A stretch of DNA of 64,000 nucleotides from Mycolicibacterium peregrinum (GCF_001665785.1 NZ_LZSO01000012.1:372001-436000); one strand, 5' to 3'; positions 8,715-18,326 are shown, counted from the stretch's first letter. Made by a program: numbers and translations. Notes: generated from the letters alone by a model not told the origin.

Positions 8715-9697
8715 GACAGCCGGATCCTCGGGTCGACGATCGCATACAGCACATCCACCAGCAGATTGATCAGGAGGAACAGCACCGCGATCAAGAGCAC
8801 CGCCCCCTGGATCACCGGATAATCGCGGGCGGCAACCGAATTGAATACGAGCCGGCCCAAACCCGGCCAGGCGAACACGACTTCGACCACGATCACCCCA
8901 CCCAGGATCGTGGCCAGCTGGATTCCGGTGATGGTCAACACCGGCAGCAGCGCGTTGCGCACGATGTGACGGAAGGTGACCACCGGCGGGGGTAGCCCCT
9001 TCGACCGCGCGGTCCGCACGTATCCCATGGCGGCGACCTCCAGCACCGCCGAGCGCACATACCGGGTCATGATCGCGCCGGCGACCAGGCCCACTGTCAG
9101 TCCGGGCAGGATGATGTGGCGCAGCCAGCCGCCCGGATCTGCGAGCAGTGGGCGGTATCCCGAGGTGGGCAACCACCCCAGCGTCGAGGCGAAGAGCCCG
9201 ATCAGCAGGATGCCCAACCAGAAATCCGGGACCGACACGCCGAATTGGCTGGCGACCCGCACGATTCCGTCGCTGAGCCGGCCTTCCCTCAGCGCGGAGA
9301 AGATCCCGGCGGGCAGCGCGATCGCCAGGGCGATGAGGATCCCGACCACGCCGAGGGACAACGTGGCCGGCAGCCGGTCGAGCAGGGTCAGGGTGACCGG
9401 GTCACCGTTGCGGAAACTGACACCGAGATCGCCGGTCAGCGCCGAGCCGAGATAGGAGAAGAACTGCTCGACGATAGGCCGGTCCATGCCACTGGCGGCC
9501 CGCAGTGCGTCGTAGGCCTGCGGGGTGTAGCGGGTGCCGAGCGCGATCCGGACCGGATCGCCGGGCACCAGATGGACCAAGGCGAATACCACGATCAGCA
9601 CGCCGATGAGCACCACCGCCGAGTACAGGAACCGTCGGGCCAGGAACTCCGCGATCGGGTGGTCGGCACGGACCTTGTTGAAAGCTTTCAAATTCAC
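8711..9697 (-). CDS. Peptide-type ABC transporter permease (DppB-like)
   Basis: A 328-residue permease with the N-terminal DppB/OppB features (LVHLVPGDPVRIALG near residue 45) and six predicted membrane segments. The C-terminal DPRIRLS matches the usual DPRIR end. It overlaps the binding-protein gene upstream and the DppC-like gene downstream by ATGA junctions, so the subunits are translationally coupled. Confidence 0.9.
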   Translation of the reverse strand: MNLKAFNKVRADHPIAEFLARRFLYSAVVLIGVLIVVFALVHLVPGDPVRIALGTRYTPQAYDALRAASGMDRPIVEQFFSYLGSALTGDLGVSFRNGDPVTLTLLDRLPATLSLGVVGILIALAIALPAGIFSALREGRLSDGIVRVASQFGVSVPDFWLGILLIGLFASTLGWLPTSGYRPLLADPGGWLRHIILPGLTVGLVAGAIMTRYVRSAVLEVAAMGYVRTARSKGLPPPVVTFRHIVRNALLPVLTITGIQLATILGGVIVVEVVFAWPGLGRLVFNSVAARDYPVIQGAVLLIAVLFLLINLLVDVLYAIVDPRIRLS

Positions 9698-11235
9698 CGG
9701 GTTTCACCTTGATCCAGGTCGGCAGTGCGGAACCGGACGGCGCCGTCGCGGCGCACCTGATACCCCGACAGGTTGTTGGCCCAGGCCTGGATCACCGACG
9801 GGTTGTACAGGTAGATGTAGCTGGCCTCATCGGCAATCCGGGTTGCAGCCTCGGCGTAGAGGTCTTTTCGCTTGGCGACATCGGTTTCGGTGCGGCCGGC
9901 ATCCAGTAGTCGGTCGACCTCGGGGTCGGAGAACTTCTGGGCGTTGCTGGTGCCCCTCGTGTGGTGCTGTGCGTAGTAGAAGTCGTCCGGGTCGATGTTT
10001 CCCAGCCAGCCCATCATCAACATGTCGAAGTGTCCGGTGTTCTGTTCGTCGAGCCACGTGGCGAAGTCCACGGTCCGGATGTTCACCGTGATGCCAAGGG
10101 GCGCAAGGTTGTCGGCGATGATCTGGGCTGCCGTCACCGTCTCGGGGTATTCACTGGTCACCAGCATGTCCAGGTCGTGCGGCGCGGCACCGGCGTCGGC
10201 GAGGAGCTTTCGCGCTTCCTCGACGGAGTAGCGGTAGCGGTGGTAATCGGTGAACCACGGGCTGCCTTGCGGAATCGCCAGTTGATTGGTCGCGGCAGTG
10301 CGATAACTGGTGGCCGTGGCGATCGCGTCGCGGTCGATGCCGTATGCGATGGCCTGCCGCACCCGCGGGTCGTTCCACGGTGCGCGGGCCTCGTTGAGTG
10401 CGAGGTACCAGTAGTCGTTGCCCGGGGTGACGGCCAGTGTCAGCGAATCGTCGTCACGCAGCTGGGCGACGCGCTGTGGCGGTACCGAATCCGTCCAGTC
10501 GACCTCGCCGGCCTGCAGTGCCGACAAGGCCGTCGTCGGCTCGGAGATGAACCGGAACGTCACTCCCGAAATCGGGGGAGGGCCTCCCCAGTAGTGCGGG
10601 TTGGCCTTCAGGGTGAGGGAGTCACCGCTGCGGCGTCCGGCGAACGAGAACGGACCGGTACCGACGGGATGGGTCGCGATCTGGCCGCTCTCGACATTGG
10701 CCCGCTGCACGATGGCCATGCCCTTGAACCCGCCGAGATTGGTCAGCAGATTCGGCGTGGGCCGGCGGACGGTGATCCGGACGGTAGCGGGATCGAGTGC
10801 GGTGACACCGCTGACGGCACTGAACTTGTCGACGTTGGTCAGCTGCTCGTCGATGATGCGCCGGTACGAATACACCACGTCGTCGGCGGTCAGCGGGGTG
10901 CCGTCGTGCCAGCGGACGCCATCGCGCAGGTGAAAGGTCCAGACCAGTTGGTCGTCGCTGACATCCCAGGACCGGGCCAGCGCGGGACGCATCTGCAGGT
11001 TCTCGTCCGGTTCGACCAGTGTGTCGAACACGTTCTCCAACACCTCGAACGAGAAGTAGGCACTGGTGCGGTGTGGGTCGAGTTGATCGGGTTCTCCCGC
11101 GATGGCCGCGATGAGATTGCCCGCTGATTCGTCGCCGAGGTCAACCCGGCTGCCGGTGGAACAGGCTGTCGAACAGATAGCCAGCACGAATACCAGGACT
11201 GCTGCCAACGTTCTCACCGCTGGTCGTGTGGTCAC
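9694..11235 (-). CDS. Substrate-binding lipoprotein of the ABC importer (SBP family 5)
   Basis: A 513-residue extracellular solute-binding protein. It has an N-terminal hydrophobic signal with a probable lipobox near residues 24-26 before Cys (STAC), and the family-5 features: DVSDDQLVWTFHLRDGVRWHDG near residue 90 and VRQAIAYGIDRDAI near 285. It is the first gene of the four-gene importer transcript. The family binds di- or oligopeptides, nickel or opines, and the ligand cannot be read from the sequence. Confidence 0.88.
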   Translation of the reverse strand: MTTRPAVRTLAAVLVFVLAICSTACSTGSRVDLGDESAGNLIAAIAGEPDQLDPHRTSAYFSFEVLENVFDTLVEPDENLQMRPALARSWDVSDDQLVWTFHLRDGVRWHDGTPLTADDVVYSYRRIIDEQLTNVDKFSAVSGVTALDPATVRITVRRPTPNLLTNLGGFKGMAIVQRANVESGQIATHPVGTGPFSFAGRRSGDSLTLKANPHYWGGPPPISGVTFRFISEPTTALSALQAGEVDWTDSVPPQRVAQLRDDDSLTLAVTPGNDYWYLALNEARAPWNDPRVRQAIAYGIDRDAIATATSYRTAATNQLAIPQGSPWFTDYHRYRYSVEEARKLLADAGAAPHDLDMLVTSEYPETVTAAQIIADNLAPLGITVNIRTVDFATWLDEQNTGHFDMLMMGWLGNIDPDDFYYAQHHTRGTSNAQKFSDPEVDRLLDAGRTETDVAKRKDLYAEAATRIADEASYIYLYNPSVIQAWANNLSGYQVRRDGAVRFRTADLDQGETR

Positions 11236-11312
11236 GATTTCTCCAGGATCACCGCGGGCGATCCGCCACTGCGCTCACCCGCTGGGGTCGTCAGGCAGGT
11301 CCGGATTGACGC

Positions 11313-11357
11313 GTATGGGCCCATACCGGTGACGACGCTGATGAAGACTGCGATACT
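11313..11357 (+). promoter_or_regulatory. Palindrome and likely leaderless promoter of the secreted-protein gene
   Basis: A perfect 14-bp palindrome (GTATGGGCCCATAC, 11313-11326) lies between the divergent importer and secreted-protein genes. Next come GTGACG (11329-11334), a 17-base spacer and GATACT (11352-11357). The GTG start at 11366 is eight bases beyond that -10-like box, so transcription may begin at the start codon (leaderless). The palindrome could be an operator for either side. Confidence 0.4.
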
Positions 11358-11365
11358 CACCCATT

Positions 11366-11905
11366 GTGACCTTCAAGCGCACGGCGGCCGCGACCGCCCT
11401 GATGTCGACCCTGGGAATCGGACTCAGCCTGGGGGTTGCAGCTCCGGCACAGGCCGAGCCGCTCATGCAGGGCATCTACAACTACACGCAGGAGGGCATC
11501 GCGCACGAGACCTGGTCGGTCTGGCCGTCCTGTGTCCCGACCGTCGGAGATCTGCGTGAGCCGCTGGAGTTGGCGGTGGCGTGCCGACTGCACGTGGAAA
11601 CCACCCGAGGCACCAAGGGCGGCGATGCCCGGCTGACGGGCGGACAGTGGGTCTATTCAACTGCGGTGCTCGAGGGCATCAAGTGTTCGGATGGCAGTTG
11701 GGCGCAGACCAACGAGACCTACAAATTCGACGACATCGCACTCACCGGCACCCGCAGCGTTGCGAACAACGAGGCGTGTGGCGGCACGTTGGCGCCGGCG
11801 ATCCACACCTTTCCGTTCACTTTGAGTTACGACCGGCCGTTGCAGATTCCGGTCGACACCTATCCGCTGAACTGTCAGACCTGGGGCCTGCGCTTGTGCA
11901 TGTGA
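11366..11905 (+). CDS. Secreted protein of unknown function
   Basis: A 179-residue protein with a clear Sec signal peptide that ends at a probable AQA cleavage site near residue 30. The mature part has about six cysteines, suggesting disulfides in the envelope, and no domain I recognise. The GTG start fits the promoter spacing. Its stop overlaps the GTG of the DUF4185 gene (GTGA), so the two are translationally coupled and may act together outside the membrane. Similar small exported proteins are common in mycobacteria. Confidence 0.7.
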   Translation: MTFKRTAAATALMSTLGIGLSLGVAAPAQAEPLMQGIYNYTQEGIAHETWSVWPSCVPTVGDLREPLELAVACRLHVETTRGTKGGDARLTGGQWVYSTAVLEGIKCSDGSWAQTNETYKFDDIALTGTRSVANNEACGGTLAPAIHTFPFTLSYDRPLQIPVDTYPLNCQTWGLRLCM

Positions 11906-12981
11906 GCGGTGCCGTCCCGTTGATCGACGGCAAGGTCGTCGATATCACCGGGCCGGGACGCACCGACCGGTTCGGGGTTACCGCCACCGATCTCGGCGCG
12001 TCGATCATCGCCCCCAACGGCAAGTTGGTGTCGGTGTTCGGTGACACGTTCTCCGGCACCCGCGTCGGGCAGGGCGACTGGCGTTCACCGGTGGTGCTGA
12101 TCGGCACCGGCGACGCCAACCACGAGATCGTCTACGAATACGCCGGTGGACCAGACCCCACCTATGCGCGGCAACTGTGGGATTACCTCCACGACGACGA
12201 GGCGTCCGGTTGGCGGCGCGGCGGCATCAGCACGGTGATCCCGTCGGATCTGCTGCGCGTCGGCGACTCGCTGTACCTGCACGCGATCGTCAACCATGGC
12301 TTCGGCACGGTCATCTGGACCGAGATCTGGCGCTCCGACGACAGCGGGGTGTCGTGGACCCACATGGGGGAGCAGGCGAAGTTCCCGGCAGACCTGCACG
12401 ACGGTCACGCGCAATGCTGGTCCTGGGACTTCGACCCCCACGACGGTTGGGTGTACGTGGTGGCAACCGGATTTCAGCGCGACAAGGGCATCATCCTGAT
12501 GCGGGTGCGGCCCGATCAGATCGGCCGACGGTCGCAGTACTCCAGCTGGGGATTCGTCAACGGGCGCTGGCAGTGGGGAACGCAGGCCACCCCGATCACC
12601 CCACCCGACGAGCACTGGGGTGAGCTGACCTTCCGCCGCACCGCCCCCGGCCGATGGGTCCTCGGCGGATTCCTGGCGTCCTCGTATGCGTTGGGCTACC
12701 GGGTGGTGTCCTCACCGGTGGCTAACATGTACACCACCCCCGTTCAGACACCGATCACCGGATCGTCGTGGGACGCCGAGGACCAGGCGGACAGCAAGGT
12801 CGCCCAGCTCTACGGCGGCTACCTGCTGCCGGGCTCGCGCTTCGGCATCACCGGCGGTGTCGGGCTGGTGGTCTCGCAGTGGCGCACCGATACCGGATGG
12901 CCTTACCGCGCAATGCAATTCAAATCCACGCTGAAGGACACATCCAGGAAGCCGCAGCGGCCCGACCCGATAGACCTGTGA
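11902..12981 (+). CDS. DUF4185 domain protein
   Basis: A 359-residue protein that is almost entirely a DUF4185 beta-propeller-like domain. It shows SVFGDTFSG near residue 35, WTEIWRSDDSGVSWTHMG in the middle and GELTFRRT towards the end, like glycosidase-type five-blade folds. I chose the GTG at 11902 because it overlaps the previous stop (GTGA) and the frame before it has no similarity. It has no signal peptide of its own, which is odd next to a secreted partner. A second DUF4185 protein lies at 37025-39256. Confidence 0.72.
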   Translation: MSGAVPLIDGKVVDITGPGRTDRFGVTATDLGASIIAPNGKLVSVFGDTFSGTRVGQGDWRSPVVLIGTGDANHEIVYEYAGGPDPTYARQLWDYLHDDEASGWRRGGISTVIPSDLLRVGDSLYLHAIVNHGFGTVIWTEIWRSDDSGVSWTHMGEQAKFPADLHDGHAQCWSWDFDPHDGWVYVVATGFQRDKGIILMRVRPDQIGRRSQYSSWGFVNGRWQWGTQATPITPPDEHWGELTFRRTAPGRWVLGGFLASSYALGYRVVSSPVANMYTTPVQTPITGSSWDAEDQADSKVAQLYGGYLLPGSRFGITGGVGLVVSQWRTDTGWPYRAMQFKSTLKDTSRKPQRPDPIDL

Positions 12982-12985
12982 GCGA

Positions 12986-13732
12986 TCAGGCGGTGAAGCC
13001 GCCGTCGACGTTCCAGTTCGCCCCGGTGACGTAGCCCGACTCCGGGCCGGCCAGGAAGCTCACCACGGCGGCGATGTCACTGGTGTGCCCGTAGCGGCCC
13101 AGTGCGGTGGTTTGCCTTACGACATCCGCGAATTCACCTTCGTCAGGATTCAGATCGGTCGCGATCGGACCGGGTTGCACATTGTTGACGGTGATACCCC
13201 GGGGTCCGAGATCGCGGGCCAGTGCGCGAGTCAGCGAGGACACCGCCCCCTTGGTCATCGCATACACCGCCGTGCCGCCGGTCGGCACCCGGTCGGCATT
13301 GATGCTGCCGATGTTGATGATCCGCGATCCCTCACCGAGGTGGCTGACCGCACTGCGGATGGCCGAGTACACCCCACCGATATTGATGGCGACCAGCCGG
13401 TCGAACTGCTCCTGCGGAAACTCCTCGATCGGTGCCATGTACGCGGTTCCCGCGTTGTTGACCAATACGTCCAATCCGCCGAGCGCACCCACCGCCTCCT
13501 CGACGGCATTGGACACCTGCGCCGGATCGGCGCTGTCGGCCTGGATCGCGACGACCTTCGCGCCGTCCGCACTCAACTCGCCGACCAGTTTGTCGGCCTC
13601 GGCGGCAGAGGCCCCGTAGGTGAAGGCCACCGCGGCGCCGTCGGCAGCGAGCCGCCGCACGATTCCTGCGCCGATTCCACGGGATCCGCCGGTCACCAGT
13701 GCGCGTCGTCCGGCCAGTGTGTTTGTGCTCAT
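12986..13732 (-). CDS. Short-chain dehydrogenase/reductase
   Basis: A 248-residue classical SDR that starts MSTNTLAGRRALVTG. It has TGGSRGIG at 14-21, NNAG at 92-95 and catalytic Ser143, Tyr157 and Lys161. The VDGGFTA end matches the FabG-like group. The ATG at 13732 follows a GAGGGACTCC site, and the longer open frame upstream is rejected. It converges with the DUF4185 gene (four bases apart) and diverges from the reductase-like gene at 13904. The substrate is unknown. Confidence 0.85.
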   Translation of the reverse strand: MSTNTLAGRRALVTGGSRGIGAGIVRRLAADGAAVAFTYGASAAEADKLVGELSADGAKVVAIQADSADPAQVSNAVEEAVGALGGLDVLVNNAGTAYMAPIEEFPQEQFDRLVAINIGGVYSAIRSAVSHLGEGSRIINIGSINADRVPTGGTAVYAMTKGAVSSLTRALARDLGPRGITVNNVQPGPIATDLNPDEGEFADVVRQTTALGRYGHTSDIAAVVSFLAGPESGYVTGANWNVDGGFTA

Positions 13733-13903
13733 CGGAGTCCCTCTCGTGCTGAGTTCGAAGCTGTGCGAAACCGATCGATTACTAAAGACATGCGGCCCCG
13801 CGACATCGATACCCGGTGTGACTGGCATCACGGTGCGCACATCTGTCGACCGGCTGGCCGGAACCGCCACGGGGAGGTAGGTAGTACACCTAAGGTGAAC
13901 GCC

Positions 13904-14977
13904 GTGACGAAACGAGTTGTGGTCTGGGGCACCGGTTTTGTGGGCAGCATGGTGATTGCCGAGATCATGCGGCATCCACTGTTCGAGCTGGTGGGCGTCG
14001 GTGTCAGCAATCCAGAGAAGGTGGGCCGCGACGTCGGCGAGATCTGTGGTCTGGGCGCTCCGGTCGGTGTCACCGCCACCGACGACATCGACGCGCTGAT
14101 CGCGCTGAAGCCCGATGCGCTGGTGCACTACGGTCCGACGGCGGCCCACGCCGACGTGAACATCGACGTCATCACCCGGTTCCTGCGGGCCGGTATCGAT
14201 GTCTGCTCCACCGCGATGACGCCGTGGGTGTGGCCCAAGATGCACCTCAACCCACCCAACTGGATCGAGCCCATCACCGAGGCGTGCGAGGCAGGCGGGG
14301 CCTCGTGCTTCACCACCGGAATCGATCCCGGCTTCGCCAACGACCTGTTCCCGATGACCCTGATGGGCCTGTGTTCGGAGGTACGCCAGGTGCGGGCCTC
14401 GGAACTGCTCGACTACACGAACTACACCGGCGACTACGAATTCGAGATGGGCATCGGCAGACCGCCGGAGAAGCGAGCACTGCTCGAAACCCCGGACATC
14501 CTCATCTTCGCCTGGGGCGCAACGGTTCCGATGATCGCGCACGCCGCGGGGATTGAACTCGACGAGATCACCACCACGTGGGACAAGTGGATCACCCCGG
14601 ACGAACGCAAGTCCGCCAAGGGCATCATCCCGGCCGGCAACGTCGCCGCGGTGCGGTTCACGATCAACGGCGTGTACCGCGGCGAGACCCGGATCCAGCT
14701 CGAACACGTCAACCGGATCGGACTGGACGCCGCACCGGGCTGGCCATCCGGAAACGACAACGACGTCTACCGCGTCGACATCGAGGGCACCCCGAGCATC
14801 TCCCAGGAGACCGCGTTCCGGTTCACCGACGGTTCCGGACGCGATGCCGCTGCCGCGGGCTGCCTGGCCACCGGGCTGCGCGCGCTCAATGCCGTGCCCG
14901 CGGTGAATGAGCATTTGCCCGGCTGGGTAACTCCGCTCGATCTACCTCTGATTCCCGGGTTTGGCACCATTCGCTAG
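13904..14977 (+). CDS. Dihydrodipicolinate-reductase-like NAD(P)H enzyme
   Basis: A 357-residue protein that begins MTKRVVVWGTGFVG, a Rossmann nucleotide-binding motif (GTGFVG about 9-14). It belongs to the mycobacterial group annotated as dihydrodipicolinate-reductase-like or NAD(P)H-dependent amine dehydrogenase. It is not the lysine-pathway DapB. Two GTG codons are possible, at 13895 and 13904. I prefer 13904 because AAGGTGA sits five bases before it. It is divergent from the SDR. The physiological substrate is unknown. Confidence 0.72.
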   Translation: MTKRVVVWGTGFVGSMVIAEIMRHPLFELVGVGVSNPEKVGRDVGEICGLGAPVGVTATDDIDALIALKPDALVHYGPTAAHADVNIDVITRFLRAGIDVCSTAMTPWVWPKMHLNPPNWIEPITEACEAGGASCFTTGIDPGFANDLFPMTLMGLCSEVRQVRASELLDYTNYTGDYEFEMGIGRPPEKRALLETPDILIFAWGATVPMIAHAAGIELDEITTTWDKWITPDERKSAKGIIPAGNVAAVRFTINGVYRGETRIQLEHVNRIGLDAAPGWPSGNDNDVYRVDIEGTPSISQETAFRFTDGSGRDAAAAGCLATGLRALNAVPAVNEHLPGWVTPLDLPLIPGFGTIR

Positions 14978-15040
14978 GTAACGCCCGCCGCGTCAAACGA
15001 GATGGAATACCGGATAGGGTCCTTCTCGAAACGGGGTGAC

Positions 15041-16873
15041 ATGGCTGACGGGATCGGGTTGTCGATCGGATCGACGAACCTCACAGCGGTAGTGGTGGGC
15101 CGCGCCGCGGTGACGCGGTCGCCGGTGCTGACGCTCTTCCCGCACCGGGCTCCCGAAGTGGGCGTACCCAGCGAGAATCCCAACCTGAACGAACGCGGTC
15201 TGATCCTCACCGACTTCGTCGAGCGGGTGGGCGACCCGGTCGGGATGCTGGCCCCTGACGGCTCGTCCCACCGGGGCGAGGCCGTGCTGGCCGACGCCCT
15301 GGCGGCGCTGCTGCGCACGCTGACCGGGGGACGCGCGCCGGCCGATCCGATCGCGGTCACCCACCCCACGCATTGGCGGCCCAATCAGGTCGAGGCGCTG
15401 CGTGCCGAACTGGCCGCCATCGGCGGATTCGGTGATCCGGTCCTGGTGCCCGACGCGAAGGCGGCGCTGGTCGCACTGCAGGACAACCCCGGGGTGCCCA
15501 CGCGGGGTGTGATCGCGGTGTGTGACTTCGGGGGCAGCGGTACCAGCATCACACTTGCCGACGCCGACAACGGTTACCAGGCGATCGCGCCGACCATCCG
15601 GCACCCCGACCTGTCGGGCGACCTGATCGACCAGGGGCTGCTCACCCATGTGGTGAACGATCTGGCCGCGGCCGGAACGATCGACCTGGCCAGCACCTCG
15701 GCCATCGGCTCGCTGGGCCGCCTGCGTGCCGAATGCCGGCGTGCCAAGGAACGCCTGTCCACCGAATCCGTCACGGCATTGGTCGCCGAACTCCCGGGCC
15801 ATCGCAGCGACGTGCGGCTGAACCGCAACGAACTCGACGACGTGATCGCCCAACCGCTGCGTGAGTTCATGTCGGTCCTGCAGGGAGCTGTTGAACGCAC
15901 CGGGCTGCGCCCCGGCGAGCTCGTCGCGGTGGCGTCCACGGGCGGGGGCGCCCGCATCCCGGCGATCACGACGACGCTGTCCGAACATCTCCGCCTTCCG
16001 GTCATCATCGCGGCCCAGCCGGAGCTGACCTCGGCCATCGGCGGTGGTCTCATCGCGGTGCGCGGCACCGTGGAGGACGGGAAGACGGCCATGGCTCCGG
16101 CCTCCATGGCAGCGGCCCCGCCCACGCAGGCAGCGGCCCTGCTGGCGCCCGAGCCTTCCGCCGCGCCGCAGGCGCTGGCCTGGTCCGACGCCGAGGACGT
16201 CCCCGACGTCGCGCCGATCGATGACTACCGGGCCGAGGAGTACGGCGACGACTACGGGGCCGACTTCGATACCGGGTTGGACGCGGCGGGCGGCGGACGG
16301 ACCACGGCGCGACCGCAACTCGAGTTCGGTGAGCGGGAGCTGACCGAACGCGACGAGATCGCCGCCCGGCCCTGGTATCGGCGGCCGCCCGTGATCCTGG
16401 GTGCCGGCGCCGCCGCGGTGTTGGTCGGTGTTGTCGCAGTGTTGGTGAGCATCATGGGGAGTGACGAGCCCACCCGTCCGGCGTCCACCTCGAAGGCGGT
16501 CACGTCGAGCACCGCGGCCCCGGATGAGCAGGCGCCCGCCACGGCGGTCGACCAACCGGACATCGACCAGGCGCCGCAGACCGTCACCCACGAGGCACCG
16601 GCCCCGCACACCGTGACGCAGACGGTGGAGCAGCCGGCCCCCGAGGCCCCGCCGGCGACGGAAAACCCGCCGCCCGCCGAGACACCGCCTCCGCCGACCA
16701 CCACGGAGGCGCCGCCGACGACCACCGAGGCGCCGGCGACCACTACGCAACCGCCGACCACCACGCAGGCGCCCACCTCCACGCAGGCACCGTGGAGTCC
16801 GACCGCGCCGTATCCGACGATCCCGGGCCTGCCGTGGGTGCCGGCGCCCGGTGGCGGTCACACCGGCGGCTGA
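15041..16873 (+). CDS. Membrane-anchored Hsp70-like protein (Rv2264c-like)
   Basis: A 610-residue protein. Residues 1 to about 345 form a divergent actin/Hsp70-type ATPase domain: phosphate-1 GIGLSIGSTN, phosphate-2 DFGGSGTSI near 165, and adenosine-type STGGGARIP near 300. An acidic linker, one strong membrane helix near residues 450-475 and a Pro/Thr-rich tail with repeated TTTEAP-type units follow. There is no SBD-beta peptide-binding domain, so it is not a normal chaperone. M. tuberculosis Rv2264c has the same plan. The start at 15041 follows GGGGTG. A cell-envelope role is inferred from the topology, with the tail outside if the ATPase is cytoplasmic. Confidence 0.72.
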   Translation: MADGIGLSIGSTNLTAVVVGRAAVTRSPVLTLFPHRAPEVGVPSENPNLNERGLILTDFVERVGDPVGMLAPDGSSHRGEAVLADALAALLRTLTGGRAPADPIAVTHPTHWRPNQVEALRAELAAIGGFGDPVLVPDAKAALVALQDNPGVPTRGVIAVCDFGGSGTSITLADADNGYQAIAPTIRHPDLSGDLIDQGLLTHVVNDLAAAGTIDLASTSAIGSLGRLRAECRRAKERLSTESVTALVAELPGHRSDVRLNRNELDDVIAQPLREFMSVLQGAVERTGLRPGELVAVASTGGGARIPAITTTLSEHLRLPVIIAAQPELTSAIGGGLIAVRGTVEDGKTAMAPASMAAAPPTQAAALLAPEPSAAPQALAWSDAEDVPDVAPIDDYRAEEYGDDYGADFDTGLDAAGGGRTTARPQLEFGERELTERDEIAARPWYRRPPVILGAGAAAVLVGVVAVLVSIMGSDEPTRPASTSKAVTSSTAAPDEQAPATAVDQPDIDQAPQTVTHEAPAPHTVTQTVEQPAPEAPPATENPPPAETPPPPTTTEAPPTTTEAPATTTQPPTTTQAPTSTQAPWSPTAPYPTIPGLPWVPAPGGGHTGG

Positions 16874-16959
16874 CGGTCGCATCACCGGGCGCCGGCGAAG
16901 ACAGCGACCGGCGGGGAAGCCTCGACATCTGAGCGCCTTCCGGCGGGAGGCGTTGTCCC

Positions 16960-16975
16960 TCAGCGACCCTTCAGC
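16960..16975 (-). promoter_or_regulatory. 11-bp direct-repeat element, copy upstream of first COG4705 gene
   Basis: On the minus strand this reads GCTGAAGGGTCGCTGA, two CTGA half-sites 11 bp apart. It lies 121 bases before the COG4705 gene at 17097. The same element occurs at 21769, 21818 and 23676. The 11-bp period fits binding by an OmpR/PmrA-type response regulator such as the one encoded at 18327. Confidence 0.45.
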
Positions 16976-17096
16976 CGCGATGGGCGAGCCTGGCAGGAGT
17001 GGGCCGGGCGCATCGAGGCGGCTGTCCCGAGCGCGGTGCTCGCTCGCACGGATCGGGTGGGCTCGCAATCACAACAGTGAGTACGCGGGGAGGACC

Positions 17097-17948
17097 ATGT
17101 CTGTGATCACGTCCCAGGACTCGGCATCGTCGACGGGGTGGGTGATGCGCAAGCTGCCGCACGTCACGGCGTTGTTCTGGATTCTGAAAATCGTCGCCAC
17201 CACTCTCGGGGAAACCGGTGGCGATCTGCTGGCTCAGACGCTTCAAGTCGGCTACCTGGTGGCAACGATCATCTTCTTTGGCCTGTTGGTGGTGGCGGTC
17301 ACCGTCCAATTGGTCGCACGACGATTCCGTCCAGCGATCTTCTGGACAGTCATCGCGCTCACCAGCACTGCAGGCACCACATTGTCGGACTTGATGAACC
17401 GCACCGGTGGTGTCGGCTACACGGGCGGCGCGGCCATCCTCACCGCCGGTCTGATCATCGTGTTCCTCATCTGGTGGCGCAGCGGCCAGACATTGGACGT
17501 GGAGAACGTGGCCACGTTCCGCGGAGAGCTGCTGTATTGGATCGCCATCGTCTTCTCCAACAGTCTGGGCACCTCCAGCGGAGACTTCCTGGCAGACAGT
17601 CTCGGACTGGGTTTCCGTGACAGTGCCCTGCTGCTCTCTGCGATCATGGCGGTACTGCTTGCGGCCCACTACTTCACCCGGATCAACACCATGGTCCTGT
17701 TCTGGATCGCGTTCGTGCTCACCCGGCCGTTAGGAGCGACAGCCGGCGACTTCCTGAGCAAACCGCACGATCATGGCGGATTGGGTTGGGGAACGATGTG
17801 GACCTCGGCGACGCTGCTGGTCGCCATGATCGGGCTGATCGCCTACCAGAGTGTGCAAGTACGTCGGCACCCGCTGGATCCGGTGCCGGCCCCCGTGCAT
17901 CGGCGCACCGGGGCTCCGCAGCGGTCCAACGGTCAACTCGTGCACTGA
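17097..17948 (+). CDS. COG4705-type integral membrane protein
   Basis: A 283-residue protein with about eight membrane segments in two related halves. Each half repeats a segment of the form FWILKIVATTLGETGGDLL / YWIAIVFSNSLGTSSGDFLAD / FWIAFVLTRPLGATAGDFL, the hallmark of the COG4705 membrane proteins. Their function is unknown. The ATG at 17097 follows GGGGAGGACC. A second, larger member of the family lies at 20468-21745 on the other strand. The gene heads a plus-strand group with a small membrane peptide and a response regulator, and a direct-repeat element lies in its upstream region. Confidence 0.8.
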   Translation: MSVITSQDSASSTGWVMRKLPHVTALFWILKIVATTLGETGGDLLAQTLQVGYLVATIIFFGLLVVAVTVQLVARRFRPAIFWTVIALTSTAGTTLSDLMNRTGGVGYTGGAAILTAGLIIVFLIWWRSGQTLDVENVATFRGELLYWIAIVFSNSLGTSSGDFLADSLGLGFRDSALLLSAIMAVLLAAHYFTRINTMVLFWIAFVLTRPLGATAGDFLSKPHDHGGLGWGTMWTSATLLVAMIGLIAYQSVQVRRHPLDPVPAPVHRRTGAPQRSNGQLVH

Positions 17949-18118
17949 TCCCGAAAGGGGCCGTGTGGATGTGCATCCCATGCTGACATCACGTCGCCGG
18001 CCCAGCGCAGCACGATCGACGGGCGATGTTCAGCGTTCTCACAGCTCTGTGCTGCCAGCCTGATTACGTACCCGACAGCCGTTCTGTGTTCCGGCTGTCA
18101 TCCCCGCGAAAGGTGTTG

Positions 18119-18292
18119 ATGGACATGACAGCCCGGCGAGAAGCAATCAACCTGATCATCGGCGCGCTGATGCTGGTGGCGGCGGCGACGATCGTCACCG
18201 AGGCCCAAGAACACGCTGAACACACACCGGCGGTGTGGGTTGGCGAACACACCGATGCCAGCCCCGTCGGGGCAGAGCTGCCCGGCAACTGA
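18119..18292 (+). CDS. Small single-pass membrane protein
   Basis: A 57-residue protein: a positively charged N-terminus (MTARRE), one membrane helix near residues 11-28 (LIIGALMLVAAATIV), then a short outer tail with three His and several acidic residues (EAQEHAEHTP). It starts behind GAAAGG and ends 34 bases before the response regulator. The His/Glu tail could bind a metal, but that is only a guess. It has no recognised family. Confidence 0.55.
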   Translation: MDMTARREAINLIIGALMLVAAATIVTEAQEHAEHTPAVWVGEHTDASPVGAELPGN

Positions 18293-18326
18293 TGGCCAGC
18301 ACAGTGATCTGTGACAGGCTACGTGT

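Noticed and set aside
11313..11326. Palindrome as a terminator of a gene
   Set aside because: It lies between two divergent starts, so an operator is more likely than a terminator.
16690..16800. Repeated ACC/GCG-rich tract that looks like a DNA tandem repeat
   Set aside because: It is the coding of a Pro/Thr tail in the Hsp70-like protein, so I did not list a separate repeat element.
14993..17068. A long minus-strand open frame opposite the Hsp70-like gene
   Set aside because: The protein is an Arg/Gly repeat made by the reverse complement of the Pro/Thr codons. It has no start signals and no family.
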